A DNA stretch of 64,000 bases. It comes from Pieris napi (taxonomy: Eukaryota; Arthropoda; Insecta; Lepidoptera; Pieridae). This document shows, in pieces, positions 1 through 11,727 of the stretch. Position numbers and translations under genes: made by a program. The notes under the pieces were generated by a model, which saw only the letters and a list, made by a program, of their open reading frames with translations, ran no database searches and was not told where the DNA came from. The stretch lies in contig NC_062241.1 in the NCBI RefSeq assembly GCF_905475465.1, positions 4,402,001 through 4,466,000 of the forward strand, given 5' to 3'. Within the stretch, counting starts at the first letter, position 1. Every line of letters begins with the position of its first letter.

Positions 1-423
1 TGCAATCTACACACCTTTCTGAGATCATCTTAACTGTCTTCATAATGTGTTTTATGCTTTAAAAATAACTTTGTAGAATTCAATTAGAATAGTAATTTTA
101 AATCTTAATACGCAGTCATAAGGGTTATACATTCAAGACGGCATGAGTACTTAAAATGACTAGTATTTAATTTTTATTACAGACGTTATGCGAGTTCGTT
201 AAAACAATTATAACAAATGATTTAAATCACGCAATACACAGTTCAAAGTTCAATGCGTGAACTGATCTTTGAAGAAATTCTTTATCTGTGTTCTACGCAA
301 TTTTAGATTTGCCATTGGTAGTTTAATCTGTGCAAGTTAAACCTCATTTGACGTTTTATAATAATTTCTTTAATACGAATATGTGTTTTGTAAACAATAA
401 TAGATAATGGCATATAATTCAAA
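1..423. other. AT-rich non-coding sequence, nothing recognised
   Basis: No reading frame, repeat or RNA gene that I can support. The stretch ends at the A of the A^T insertion point of the Helitron that follows. Confidence 0.5.
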
Positions 424-796
424 TCTTAATATATATAAATTACGTGTCACGTTGTTTGTCCGCTATGGACTCCTAAACTACCGAACCGATATCAATCAAA
501 TTTGCCACCGTGTGTAGTTTGATCCAACTTAAAAGATAGGATAGCTTACATCTCAATTTATACCCGCAATATTATTTTATTGCAAATTATTTGTTTATTA
601 TTTGACACAATTCTAACAGATGGCACTGTGTTGAAAGTACCAACGTTTCACATAAGCTACAATTTAATAGCATAACCACCAAAAAAGCATGGTGATCCCC
701 ATGGCTGTTGTTTTCCTGCCGTTTCCTTTGAATAGTTTACTACTATGTAATATAACAAAAACCTTAGCCACAGTAACGCTTGGCCGAGTCTACTAG
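424..796 (+). mobile_element. Non-autonomous Helitron, family A, complete
   Basis: The element begins with TC (TCTTAATATATATAAATT) directly after an A and ends with CTAG directly before a T, the A^T insertion and TC...CTRR borders that define Helitrons. Its body matches the minus-strand copy at 40751-41055, including the block around GTGTCACGTTGTTTGTCCGC near the 5' end and the CGCTTGGCCG block near the 3' end. It has no coding capacity. It would depend on a RepHel protein supplied elsewhere. The 60-codon minus-strand frame at 657-839 runs across its right border and is not a gene. Confidence 0.85.
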
Positions 797-3008
797 TATA
801 TTTTAAATAACACTGTAAGAGCATGACAAATAAATCCACAGTACATAATGAAGCTAGATTGCAGACATAGGAAAGTTAGGGACCCAAGGGAAGCAGGCTA
901 ATTTGTATTCGAAGTTACAAGTGAGATCGCAGGCGGAAGAGATTATAGCTACTGTTATAAATCAACGTTGTAATATTAAATTTTATATAAATTAGAAGTT
1001 GGTTCTTTAAGTGACCTCTGTGGCTATGGAAGAATGCGAGAGATGCAGTCTGAAATTACAAACAAGAGTGGTAAAAGCCTACCCGGCTCTCCTACTCAAA
1101 AAAAGATTTTGGCGATACAAAGGGTCGGATAAAAAATTTATTTAAGCAAATAATATAAATCACAATGCAAATGATAACGTTTAGATAGCAATGTTAATAT
1201 ACACGATTTATTTTCAAATGAATATAAGGTTGTGTCTCTAATCTAAAGCATCCTCAATCAGTCTACCCACGCGATTCTGAATTCATACCAAGATATCATC
1301 ATTAGTGATTGTAGTCGCAGTTTGTCGGTGGCGATACATACTAATTTAAAAAAAAATGTTATATAGGTTTCGTAGTCTCAGATATATGAAGATGTGGTCC
1401 GAGCGCGCAAAAATATATTCCTAGTATTTTTCATTCATTCGTAGACATAATAATAGACCCGTTTCTCCTTCGTACAGGTGAAATGTCTCTGAGAAGCGAT
1501 TAATATATTATTATTCCGATTAGATTTTACTACCGGTGGTATCCACATATAAACCTTTGAAAAATCCTTAAAACCGGAATTGTTTTCTTCTATAAAGGAA
1601 TCTTCAAACACATTGATCGGGACTCGTCGAAACATATGGTTGAGCGAGCGCCGTATTTAGCTTTCAAAATAAACTTTCAAGGGTGTTGCACTGTGAATTG
1701 TACAAAGTTATGGCCAGCTATTTCTGGTTAACTCAACCTGTGTCGTGTCCATTTAGCGTTACTAATCAATCGTTTAGATATATTTCATTATTTAGATTAG
1801 ATTTGGTATATAATGAAAAAAACTAAGAATTCAAGCGTTCAAGTATTACGTAACGAATTTCCTTTTATAAAACGTTACGATGCGGGGCGGGGATTGAATT
1901 ACGCGTTATTATTAATATTATTTTCGACTTTCTGTAGGTAAGGTGATGATGCTAACTTGTAGGTATAAAGAGTCACTGGGTGGTCACGAAATGTTTTACT
2001 ATTGGGTACAGAAAAACGTTACGGCGCGTTACATGGGGGGGGGATCAATAATCTCCGAAAATTGCGTGTCGTAATACTTGAACGCTCCCTAGGTAGACGT
2101 TCGGACTTCTGAACCGTTTTACACGTTATATTACTTCAAAAATACAATGTTAAATAATTCATTGATTCTCATTTATGGAAAGAAGATTAAGAAGTTCCTG
2201 TTTGTTTAAAGCCCTAAACAAGAATTTATTTTTTGTATTATGAAAAATTAGCTTTACTAGTCGAGAACAACAAAACTGTACTAAGGCGACTCATATTGTT
2301 ATTCCCGGAGGTGACCGAAAACAAAATAAACTTGGCAAACGAAATCCATTTTCTTTGACATCCTCATTACTATCACAGTAGGTATATCGATCAATCGTAT
2401 CTACATCTGAATCTCTTAACAGGTGAAGATAAAACACCGCTACCCAACGAGCTTGGCAATCGAAATTTCGAACAATTGACATCCCAATTACTACCCACAT
2501 ATTTCGCGTTATAGCTCGTAAGGCTATTGGGAACAGAAACAAAGAGATGTGTTTTCAGTTTACCATCGCTAAGTGGGACGTGTAGTTGTGTAAACAAACA
2601 CATTAACGCCCACGCCGCTACCGACTTATGCTTGAATAAGTAGAAAATATCTCGAAAAATACATACAAATTGTATACCAGAGCTGTATATATTTTATTTA
2701 GAAACTCAATGTTGCTGTATTGGACGCAAATAATGTTATTCTCATGTTTTAAGTACACAGTGCGATCTGATTTGAGTGACAAATTGGGAAGTTCATTTAA
2801 ATTTAGTATTAGTAAATATATAGGCACGAATCGAAACGAAATTGTTAAGGATTGTTTTGTATGTATATCCGAATTCAGCTAAAGGTGTTATATATTTGTT
2901 GCGTGTTGTTCCCACGAGAATGTAAGTGCGTGCTCCTATTTCACCATACCTCCTGCTGATAGAGGGCAAATCTTTGTTTTTAATTTATTTTATTATTATT
3001 TATTACTT
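797..3008. other. Non-coding stretch with one local direct repeat
   Basis: AT-rich, with no supported gene. The short frames at 1435-1635, 2291-2603 and 2618-2882 overlap one another on both strands and have no recognisable domain. The only structure noted is the imperfect direct repeat at 2331-2499, listed separately. Confidence 0.45.
2331..2499. repeat. Imperfect direct repeat, ~47-bp units 121 bp apart
   Basis: Units at 2331-2377 and 2452-2499 both begin CTTGGCAA.CGAAAT and continue with TTGACATCC.CATTACTA.C.CACA; one base of length difference separates them. Read on the minus strand the two units fall in different frames, so this is not a repeated protein domain in one open frame. It could be a decayed tandem duplication or part of an old mobile element. 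Confidence 0.5.
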
Positions 3009-3266
3009 AAGATGTCATGTGGAACATGGTGTAATGGTTGCAGCTCCTTACAAACGGTGTGTAAAACAAAAAACTTTGCGATTAAAAAGAGTGGCGGAGA
3101 GTTTATTGCCAGTTCTTCCCTTCCGTTCTACGCCCCTGATTTGAGAACTGGCTGTAAATGTAAAATTAGAAGCATTTATATGTTATATTATGTATATTTA
3201 TTTTTTGACGTTCATAAGTGTACATTGTGTTACCTATGTGAATAAATAATTTTTGACTTTGACTTT
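3009..3266 (+). mobile_element. Retroposon 3' portion (SINE/LINE, TTGACTTTGACTTT tail)
   Basis: This is the fullest copy of a family seen five times in the window. A box-A-like ATGGTGTAATGG lies near the start. A conserved core follows (AAAAAGAGTGGCGGAGAGTT, then GCCAGTTCTTC, TTCCGTTCTACGCCC and TTTGAGAACTGGC). The tail is AATAAATAATTTTTGACTTTGACTTT. Other copies are at 6799-6960, 14088-14170 and 41883-42028 (minus) and 48867-48960 (plus). The 72- and 77-codon frames here are chance frames in the repeat. Whether it is an independent SINE or the 3' end of a LINE cannot be told from one window. Confidence 0.7.
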
Positions 3267-3781
3267 AGCTGTTGTAGGCCTTACGAGTTAGTAAAGACTT
3301 CAAAGTACATGTAACTGACAGAAATGATAATTCCTTTTGCTTTTCAAGTGTTACTCAAGTCACTCTACAGTCGCCAGTGACGGGTGCTTTTGCCTTCTCT
3401 ATGAATTGCCGAACTGAAGTCATATTTGCTATCTACCCACAAGGAATAAACTAGTTTGAAAACAAAGACGTTATTAGAATCATTTCTTCGCGCTATAAAT
3501 CTCCAGTCTTTATTGTTATTCTGTTACCGCGTGTATTATGCATGCCGATTCTAAGATACTTACATTACCTTGAGATAAAAGGAAAACTTGACTATCATGA
3601 ATACAAGGATTATATACTATCTTGGGAATAGCTACAATTAGTTACATATTAATAATGCAACGAAGATCGACCTTAGATACATACGCGACATAAAGTGATA
3701 AAATTACATCAGAAAGTTGTTTTATTTTAAATTAAAAATACCGGTGCAAGTAAACGATAGGTATCGCATACCTATGATAAG

Positions 3782-3960
3782 GTTTTTTTATAGAACCGAG
3801 GGTAAATGGGACAGAAGGCTCACAAGTGCGATTTCGGCCCCATTAAGAATTTGTAATCTGTTTTCTTAAATGACTCTAAATCGAATGGCTTCAATATTTT
3901 AGTGGTTCATCTGGTTCCATATATTAATGGTGCGCGGCAAATAGCGCCTTAAAATCGTTA
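3782..3960 (-). mobile_element. Jockey-like LINE 3'-end relic
   Basis: The block reads (plus strand) TATAGAACCGAGGGTAAATG, then GAAGGCTCACAAGTGCG, then TCGAATGGCTTC, then TCTGGTTCCATAT..GGTGCGCGGC. It is a decayed match to the LINE 3' ends at 36252-36679 and 47990-48305, where the C-terminal end of a reverse transcriptase is still readable. Truncated at the 5' end, which is usual for non-LTR retrotransposons. Confidence 0.6.
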
Positions 3961-5502
3961 AACAAGAATAAAATGTGCGAACGCAGTGTTGACCTTGCAT
4001 GGTCGTGAAGTGTTACACATTATGTACTGTGCGGTATGCCGGTTGTTACATACCGTTATGTGGCTATGTAGGTACACGTTAGGGACGAGGAATTAGAACT
4101 AAAGAAAATATTTTAGTGTCAATCAAGCGGTCTCTTATTAGGAAAGTTAAGTTCTGTTAGGGTTTCCACATGTTTTGTGGGTTGTAAAGTTATTTTTTTT
4201 TTAAATTTCGATGCGCAAATCGGCGCCAAATATTTACGCGAAGTAGTATGAAGTCTGACGGAGGTTTGAGTTGGTCCCCTCAAGAGCTTTGCTGGCGTTA
4301 TATGGAATTAATTATATTTGAGTAACAACACTAATTATGCCAAAACTCAGTTTTGTATCCCGCAGCCCGAACATACTATGCAGCTATTCCTTTTAAAAAA
4401 TTAATTTAAAAATGGTTAAAAGGAATATTAAAAATATCCATAGCGTAAAATCACCTGCATCATGAGCATACACGTACTTCACGTACTTACCCTCACTTTT
4501 ACACCATCACACAACACAGTCAAATTAGGTGTCACTTAGTTAATGATTATTAAAAATGTATTGATTATTTTTTATTGTTTGTTCCTTTTGTAAATGTTTA
4601 AACTTTTTTGTACGTAAATATTATTTATTCCATCTCTGGCTATAGTTTTAGTGTAATTGTTTGTTATTATATACTTTTTGTTAGCTATAGGATTACGAAA
4701 TAAATAAGTAATATGTATCTGTAATCTGTTTTTGACATTGACATAAGTCAAGCATGGTACGCGCATTGTTTTACAAACCGCAATAACGAAACAATTCTAC
4801 AAACGAAAATCGAAATGCCAACTCGGATTCCTTGACCAGGTTTGTATGTTTTGGTTGGTTTGTTATGTAAGTACATAAAAACAAAAGAAAAACCTACTTC
4901 CAATTATTCTAGTCGCGTACTAAGCATAACATTTCCTAACGCTAAGATGATATCATTTTTACGTAAGATTTGAAATCATCTAAGTAAAGACCTGATGACA
5001 GGTGGATAACAATCAGATAGCTCACTGACACAATTTGACATATCTCTTATGCAATACGATAGTATCTATATATGTACAAGATTTTTAGTAATTTTTATAT
5101 AGGGAAGGATTATATGTATTAATGTTTTTTTAATTTCTTTACCAAATTTAAATTAGTTTCGTATTAAAAAATTACAAAAAGAACGAATAAAACCTTGTTG
5201 GAATTTTTTTTTTAAATTATTTTCTTTGAAGTATCGTTTAAAATACCGTACGTGTGTCCTGTATATAGTTCGTTATATCTTCATTTCTTGAGGACAGTAA
5301 ACTATTGTATAGCTGTCTAATTAGGCACACAGCCTCTAAAATTATCGAGTGGCGAAGTTAATTAGGGTCTAAACGTGAACCGTTACAACGGTATAGTTTA
5401 TGCTTTATTTACCACGCTAATGAATAGTTTTAAGATCCTCACTTTTTTTAAAGATTTAACTGAAATGGTAATGTCTTAGTAACCTCAATAAATAATGAAA
5501 AA
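3961..5502. other. AT-rich non-coding stretch
   Basis: No supported gene. The 64-codon frame on the minus strand at 4572-4766 has a run of Asn, Ile and Lys typical of translated AT-rich DNA. Confidence 0.45.
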
Positions 5503-6025
5503 GGGTGCGTGTACTTATGTACGCGCGTAAGAAGTTATACTTCTTTGGCTTTCTTTATTTTTTTTAATATTAAATAATTAATATAAACAAATATTTAACG
5601 TTAATAATTTAATAATATTTAATATTTAGTATATTATTCAATTATTAATTAATATTAATAATTATTATTATTTATTATTTTATGATATTATTAATTCAAT
5701 TTAATAACTAGGTATGTTTCATAACCTTTTAACTAAGTAACAATAGGTCTTTGTGAAAAAGCATTGCTAAATTTCTTTGAAAAAATAATTAAAACTCCTT
5801 CATTTCTTTAAAAGGTAAATGTCATTATGTTCATTCAAAATTCTTGGCATAGCTGCTAACTTCACGCATAGTCTATTTCTTTTTACTTGGAGATTGTCTT
5901 ATTCCCATCTCGCTTGCGCACGCTATAATCACACTGACAACTTTGTGTCTCAGGTGCGCGCGCATCGTAAAATTTCACTCTCATAAATTTTTCATAACGC
6001 GCCTAAAGAAGTATAACTTCAAAAA
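5503..6025. mobile_element. Unclassified repeat, copy 1 of 2, with a 150-bp almost pure AT core
   Basis: The left block (GGGTGCGTGTACTTATGTAC, then GCGCGTAAGAAGTTATACTT) and the right block (GGTGCGCGCGCATCGTAAAA, then CATAACGCGCC and AAAGAAGTATAACTTCAAAAA) are nearly identical to those at 11728-12063. GAAGTTATACTTCTTTGGC on the left is the inverted complement of GCCTAAAGAAGTATAACTTC on the right, so the element has inverted subterminal motifs. The middle differs between copies and is here almost pure A/T (5560-5700). It has no coding capacity. The class (MITE or other) is not determined. Confidence 0.6.
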
Positions 6026-6153
6026 TAAACCTATATGAAAATGAAAGGCAAATGGCAATATAAAATCTTGTCAAGAGTCACTAGGAAACGCGGCGGTGAA
6101 TAATGTCGAACCATTATCTACTAAAGATTGGTGATGACTAAGAATTGAGAGTA

Positions 6154-6392
6154 GTGTTGACCTGGTGGATTAAGCGAGCGATACTGAGTTCGTGCGTTCA
6201 AATTACGGCTGTGCACCAATGGAGTTTTCTTTTTATGTGCGCAATTACCACTTGCTCCTATGGCAAGGCAAACCTCGTGAGGAAACCGGCATTTGACAAA
6301 AACCAAATATAACACAAGGCTGATCAACTACTTGCCTAATAAAAATCTAAGACCCATTTAGGGTTGTAGCGCCACTGGTTTATTATTATTGC
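6154..6392 (+). mobile_element. tRNA-derived SINE, degenerate copy (family S1)
   Basis: The head has a box A-like TGACCTGGTGGATTAAGCG and a box B-like GTGCGTTCAAATTACGGC. These are followed by the family body CTGTGCACCAATGGAGTTTT, GTGAGGAAACCGGCAT and AAGGCTGATCAACTACTTGCC, and the tail GGGTTGTAGCGCCACTGGTTTATTATT. The same body occurs at 7455-7612, 8191-8404, 25545-25760, 36961-37150 and, in part, 45232-45364. RNA polymerase III would transcribe an intact copy. This one is mutated and probably inert. Confidence 0.75.
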
Positions 6393-6798
6393 ATCAGAGA
6401 ATAAGAATTTTGGAATTTAAGTAAATCCAAAAACTTATTACAAACAAATTGTTCGTAAATTTGTAAGAAATGAAATCTCGATAAGTCAATTTATTCCAAA
6501 TTTGCCATTTTATATCCACAAAATTACATGAATGATCCGTTACGGAGTATTTGGGTCGCACATGCCGATTACGAACTGTTATTTATGTCCTACTGTAACG
6601 CATATTAATATATCGCAGTTAGAACTATTTACAAGATTAAGGTACACCTTCCCACGGGCTTGTAAATTGTAACTAATTCGCGGATTTAGGTATAATTATA
6701 ATTTTATGGTATCATATATAACTGTGTGAAAACATGTTAAAATGTGTTTGTTTGAAAGCGTTTTAAAGTAAGCTATACTATGGTATGTATAAACTAAA

Positions 6799-6960
6799 AA
6801 TATCTTTATTCATGTAGGTAAACAAGTACCTACACTTATGAATTGTCAGAAAGAAGTTAAATTAATTGTAAATTTACATTTACTACCAGTTCGCAAGTCA
6901 AGGGCGTAGAGCGGGTAAGAAGTAATGGAAATAAACTTTCCGCCACTCTTTTTAATCTTA
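6799..6960 (-). mobile_element. Retroposon 3' fragment, same family as 3009-3266
   Basis: Plus-strand blocks ACACTTATGAA, TTTACATTTACTACCAGTTC, AAGGGCGTAGAGCGG and CTTTCCGCCACTCTTTTTAA are the reverse complement of the 3009-3266 core, with scattered changes. Confidence 0.65.
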
Positions 6961-7454
6961 ATAATTTTAATTAAAACAGAATGAAATGATTCGAATTCGA
7001 TTCGCAGCTACCGGCTGAAATATAATGATAGAAGAAATCGTCGGGAACGCCATTTTAATTACACTCTAATTATCCTCTAGAATGAAAAAAATTAAGTACT
7101 TTGAGTTCAGGCGATTTTCAGTTTTAATTCAAATTTATGAATAATCACACATTCTTTTAAAGTATCCCAATTTCAAGTCAAATAAAAATTTAACAAGCCC
7201 GGCACGACATAAAAATGCAGTTATTTCTCTAAATACCACGTTAATAGCTCGACCGGTCGTGTTATAAAAAAAAGTAACAAATGTTTGACAATATCGAAAG
7301 TGGAGCAACTACGTGACATATGCCTGAATGCGATGGAATGTTTGTGACGTGACGATTTTGCAGAGTATACGAGTACCTGCGGATAGTGCCAGCTATACTT
7401 GCGCCTATACAGGACTTATGGTGACGTACCTATTATAATGAGGAATTTATCTTT
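6961..7454. other. Non-coding stretch
   Basis: Nothing recognised besides ordinary AT-rich sequence. Confidence 0.4.
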
Positions 7455-7612
7455 GCTGGATCATTTTTCTATGTGTGCAATTGTCGCTCGTATAGTGATA
7501 GTAAATGTGAGGAAACTAAGCCAATTCGACACAAGTATCAGACATAGGCTTTATTTAGACTTGGCGCTATAAAAAAACAAAGAAAGAGACCCATATAGGG
7601 TTGTAGTGCTAG
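7455..7612 (+). mobile_element. SINE S1 relic lacking its tRNA head
   Basis: The body blocks TTTTCTATGTGTGCAATTGTCGCTCGTA, GTGAGGAAACTAAGCC and the tail AGACCCATATAGGGTTGTAGTGCT match the SINE at 6154-6392. The head is missing or too mutated to see. Confidence 0.55.
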
Positions 7613-8190
7613 ATAGAGAGAGATACATAGCGTTGAATATAATTTTGGAAAAAATGCATGTCAGCTAACAAATTTTATAACAGATTAGTTAATGAACGAT
7701 TTACGGAGAACCATGAATTTTACTTTCTTAAATGTCATATTGTATAACATAACGTAAACGATGAATACTGTCAAATAGTTCATTAAAATAAGAATTATTT
7801 AAACTTCTCAAGTGTTAGATAACTCCTGAAAGTTACACAAAATATAATTTAGTGAAATATTAAGAAATCAAAGAAATACATACCTATTTTAATCCTTTAT
7901 TGGGCAAAATCTGCAACAAAAATTATGACATTAAATACAGTTAATTATACACTTAATTAATATTTCATAGATTATGACAAAGTGTAAATAACATCATCAT
8001 TCTGGAAAATTGTTACACAAGGTTTCTTAAATGTTACTTAATAAACTTCTCTAATTTTTCCTATCATCTCTGTGTGATACTAATTCTAATAATTATGATA
8101 TTATCATCAAGGAAACCTTCGATGTGTTTTAAATATCCATAATACCGATTTCGCAAACTTAAAACTACGCTATCTGCTGATGAAAACCAC
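7613..8190. other. Non-coding stretch
   Basis: AT-rich; no supported feature. Confidence 0.4.
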
Positions 8191-8404
8191 CCTTGGTCTT
8201 GGCTTCAGGTTTTAGAATCTGTCTTACAATAATTTGTTTGTAATAAGAAAGTCGGGCCATAAGAAGATCAGCCTTCTGTGCCTGACACATGCTGTCGACT
8301 TTTTGTCGATGTTTTCATGGGCACATAGAACGTCCCAATGGTGTACAATGATCCTACGACCTCAGGGATGAGAGTCGCACATTGGAGCCACTAAACACTG
8401 CTCT
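8191..8404 (-). mobile_element. SINE S1 copy
   Basis: Read on the minus strand it starts with a tRNA-like head (GTGTTTAGTGGCTCCAATGTGCGACTCTCATCCCTGAGGTCGTAGG in two pieces around 8340-8404). It continues with CACCATTGGGACG and ends with AGGCACAGAAGGCTGATC and CAGATTCTAAAACCTGAAGCC. The head abuts the MITE at 8412, so the MITE lies directly next to or just inside the original 5' end of this SINE. Confidence 0.65.
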
Positions 8405-8411
8405 AATCTAA

Positions 8412-8574
8412 AGGCCGATTTACATTATCTTAGTGTTTAGGAGAGTGCTTTAGTACAACTTGAAAGGCAAGTTCTTTAGCGTAGCGTTTACTAAAGCAAG
8501 TAGCGTTTACATGTTGCAACTAAAGTACTATCCTAAAGCACTCTCCTAAACACTAAGATAATGTAAATCGGCCT
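8412..8574. mobile_element. 163-bp palindromic MITE, copy 1, TAA target duplication
   Basis: Long terminal inverted repeats begin AGGCCGATTTACATTATCTT and run through TAGTGTTTAGGAGAGTGCTTTAG. TAA at 8409-8411 and TAA at 8575-8577 flank them. A second copy in the opposite orientation lies at 60264-60426. A 3-bp TWA-type duplication with this layout suggests a PIF/Harbinger-derived MITE; that class is inference. No coding capacity. Confidence 0.85.
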
Positions 8575-8851
8575 TAATGCTGATGTTTTAAAGTATACGG
8601 GGGCTTTCCAACTATGACTCCGTTCAAAAATGTATGCGACCTTGGCTGTAGATAATATTTATGACTTGACTCATCAGATTACATTTTAAAAATATGTAAT
8701 TGAATAATCTCGACCATAAGAGGAGAGCCGAGTAGGTCAGTGTGGTATAATTAGCGTGTGGCTGACAAACGGTACACTCCTCGCGCAACTATGAGAACTG
8801 TATCGGTTTGATGGCACCGGTTTTTTGTGAATTTATAATTATATAGATATA
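8575..8851. other. Non-coding spacer
   Basis: No supported feature between the MITE and the Helitron. Confidence 0.4.
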
Positions 8852-9188
8852 CTAGATGCCCCCGCGAATTTCGTTTCTCCTTAAAGTGATTTTACTTAGA
8901 CTACCTTTTTAGTACATACCAACATGGCACATTTCGCTATGCTAACATTGCTAACCCAGAGAATGTTCAGTTTTCCGAAATGATAACTTTTTAGGTTTTT
9001 CTGTGAATTTTTCTCTATATATATACTCCTAGGAGTTCCAGTCAGAAGTCTTAAGAATAGGGGTTAAAAAATATATATTTTTTTGTTATCACTCAGACTT
9101 ATAAATATGCATAAAAAATTCGGTCGAGCATTTTCGGAGGAGTATGGGAACGAACATTGTGACACGAGGATTTTATATAGGTATTAGA
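8852..9188 (-). mobile_element. Non-autonomous Helitron, family B, complete
   Basis: On the minus strand the element starts TCTAATACCTATATAAAATC right after an A (complement of 9189). It ends GGGGGCATCTAG right before a T (complement of 8851). The GTGTCACAATGTTCGTTCCC block near its 5' end and the CGAAATTCG self-complementary stretch near its 3' end fit a Helitron. It is too short to encode RepHel. Confidence 0.75.
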
Positions 9189-10964
9189 TGGTATATTCGA
9201 AAATTAATTTATATTTTTCTACGTTTTAGTTTATAACAAAGAACCAATAACTAACCTTGAAATATAATAACTTAAATATATTATTAAAAGGTGTCCCTTT
9301 AGGCAAGGTTCCGAAGATACTGGCAGCGTCCTCCTTTAAATAACTAGACTAAATCTTTGTCCGAGGTAGCTGCCAGCTACTGCTGGTAGCTGCTTTTTTC
9401 CTGTTGTATTTGCCTGTGTATTTTTTTTGTATGTTGAATGAACACATAACTAGCTGTACCGAGTTTCATGATTTTTGTGTCCGTTTCGAAAAACAAATAA
9501 AAACATTGGAAAATTTATAAAAAACAAATTCCAATGTAAATTTTTGTTTTACTTGCTTCGTAACTGTCAAATATTTAATGTTCATACCGTCGATACGGTA
9601 AACACTTTTAAATTAAAAAACGTATTTAAAAGGTTTCGAATCGACAATATTTGGATAATGGCGTATTTTAGATTTTTTAAATGTAGAATAATGTCAATAA
9701 TGAAAAAGGATTGACATAGATATCGGTTGTCAAAAATTTATGCGAACGTTCTTACGCGCTTATTTCTTTTTATGTTAATTTCTTAAGTAGCGGCTAGTTA
9801 ATATTATAAACGAACATCGAATGAGTTGCAAATTATATAAAGACATTCCAGTCATATCGTATTAAATATTTTTATTTGCGCTGTCAGCTGTCAAAAATCA
9901 TCTAGTCTTTATAATTTTAATAAGTCCTTAACCTCTTTAGATAAGTGCCCCCTGTAGGTAAGTACAAATACTTATACACTAAAATGTATTAAAGATTAAC
10001 ATGGCATTTAAACTAAAATAAAAGTCTGGAAAATTAATGAGGCATAAATGAATAAGTATTAATGCGATTTGAATGTTTGCTATAATTGACGCATTAACGA
10101 AAAATACAGTTACACATAAACAGATCTTTGTCATGCACCGACAACTTTCTTGTGTATACAGTATGTCAATGCAAAAAGACAAAAACACAATAATAATAAT
10201 AATTAAAAATGGATAAATATATAAAATAAATTAAATATAAAAAAATAGTTTTTGTGGGAGTGTCTTTAATGCTGGCAGCATTTCCTCGCTGTATTGCAAT
10301 ACTTGTTTATCGAACATACAATTATATTGAAAAAATATACAAAAAGAAGTGCAATGAAAATTGGGCCTGAACTTAACATATCGATCCCAGAACTGATAAT
10401 TAATGACATGAGTGGATATGAGCTTACAAACAATCATATTGCTGTAACTACTGTATTTAAAAACAGCCTGTATAACGCGCAAAAATGCAAGTCCCCGTCG
10501 TTAATTTCGAATATCATTAATTCAAATCGACGTTGATCGAACGCAACTCAAAACTGTATCGTGAAACACTATCCCACTTTTTCACATGTCAAACGGCTTG
10601 AAAGAGATGAATATATTTCGCAATTACAGTTCTAAATGACTTAGTTAAGGTGATGGATAGAGTTAAGGCTGGAGCCATATTTCTGTACATTCCGAAAGAG
10701 TATAAATTCAAATTCAGAGCCAATTTATTTAGTCCCTTAGATGTTGATGTTATGTGAAAATTTTCTAAAGCTATGTGCTCATTTATCTTTACGTCAAATT
10801 TTACGTTTTATTAATGACAATGTTAAGGCTTATTTTTACGAAAAAGATTTAGAAAATTTAGAAACGAGTGTCCAATACGCTACTAATGTAAGATGTTTGA
10901 AGAACAAATTTTACTGATTTACTGATTTCTTTCGGGTATTTCTTTATGCGAAGGTATGACTGAA
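9189..10964. other. Non-coding stretch
   Basis: AT-rich with no supported gene. The 79-83 codon frames at 9475-9714 and 10231-10536 overlap on opposite strands and look random. A GC-richer patch at 9300-9400 (GGTAGCTGCCAGCTACTGC) may be part of an old LINE, but I cannot confirm it. Confidence 0.4.
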
Positions 10965-11012
10965 CATTAGATGAGCCTCCTGCCCTTTTGCCTCCTGTTA
11001 CATAAAAAAATG
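10965..11012 (+). mobile_element. LINE 3'-terminus relic
   Basis: ATTAGATGAGCCTCCTGCCC then TTTTGCCTCCTGTTACATAAAAAAA matches the 3' terminus seen at 40495-40612 and, inverted, at 36252 onward. Only the last ~50 bases are recognisable. Confidence 0.5.
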
Positions 11013-11727
11013 TAATATATAGATATGATGATGATAATAATTGTTCCAGGTAATCGATCGACCGCGTAGCTTAAAACGAAATTACGTTATAATAAAGCAA
11101 AGTCTTGTTCGCAGTTAAGTACAGTAGGCCAGTAGAGGTCCGGGACATGGCAGATGCGTGTTAAGCCAATTACCGAGACAACATGTAAGCTAGGGCGGCG
11201 CGCAAAAACTATGCGCTTGCGTCGACGCCGTTCTTGCGTTAGTAGGCGATTCTGTCTAGAACTTTTAAACGTAATTGTTACCTTTTGGAGATAATTCGCA
11301 TTTATTTACAGTGTCATAATATTGGAAATGATTTGAAGGTAGGTTTATTCGTACAAATACTAAAAAAGCTGTATTTATTTTTTAAGCGCTGCAATAATAT
11401 AACTAGACAATGTTATTGCGATTCCAGTAGGTACTATTTTACCGACATATTATTTATTTATGTTTCCAGTTGAATTATAATAGACGAGGATAAAATAAAT
11501 CTATCTACATAAATAAACATTAATCGCAAACTATGTTGCTAAAACTCGAAGACGGCTGGAAGAGTTCGAGTATTGTTTATGAAGTCTGAGAAGTCATTTA
11601 TAGAGAAAAAAAATTAAAATAGTTTTATTCAGTATTTAATATTCGGGAATAGCGAACTGTCTCTAAGGGGTAGGAAAATGTTACATATGTTGGTTAGCTA
11701 CTTTTTCTAGGCTAAGTAAAAAAAATA
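11013..11727. other. Non-coding stretch with a GC-richer patch
   Basis: The patch at about 11110-11250 (GGGCGGCGCGCAAAAACTATGC and GCGTCGACGCCG) stands out in GC but has no open frame. It might be an old regulatory or exonic remnant; nothing supports a specific call. Confidence 0.35.

Noticed and set aside
9290..9450. Possible retroposon with GGTAGCTGCCAGCTACTGC
   Set aside because: Local GC-rich block without a head, tail or second copy here.
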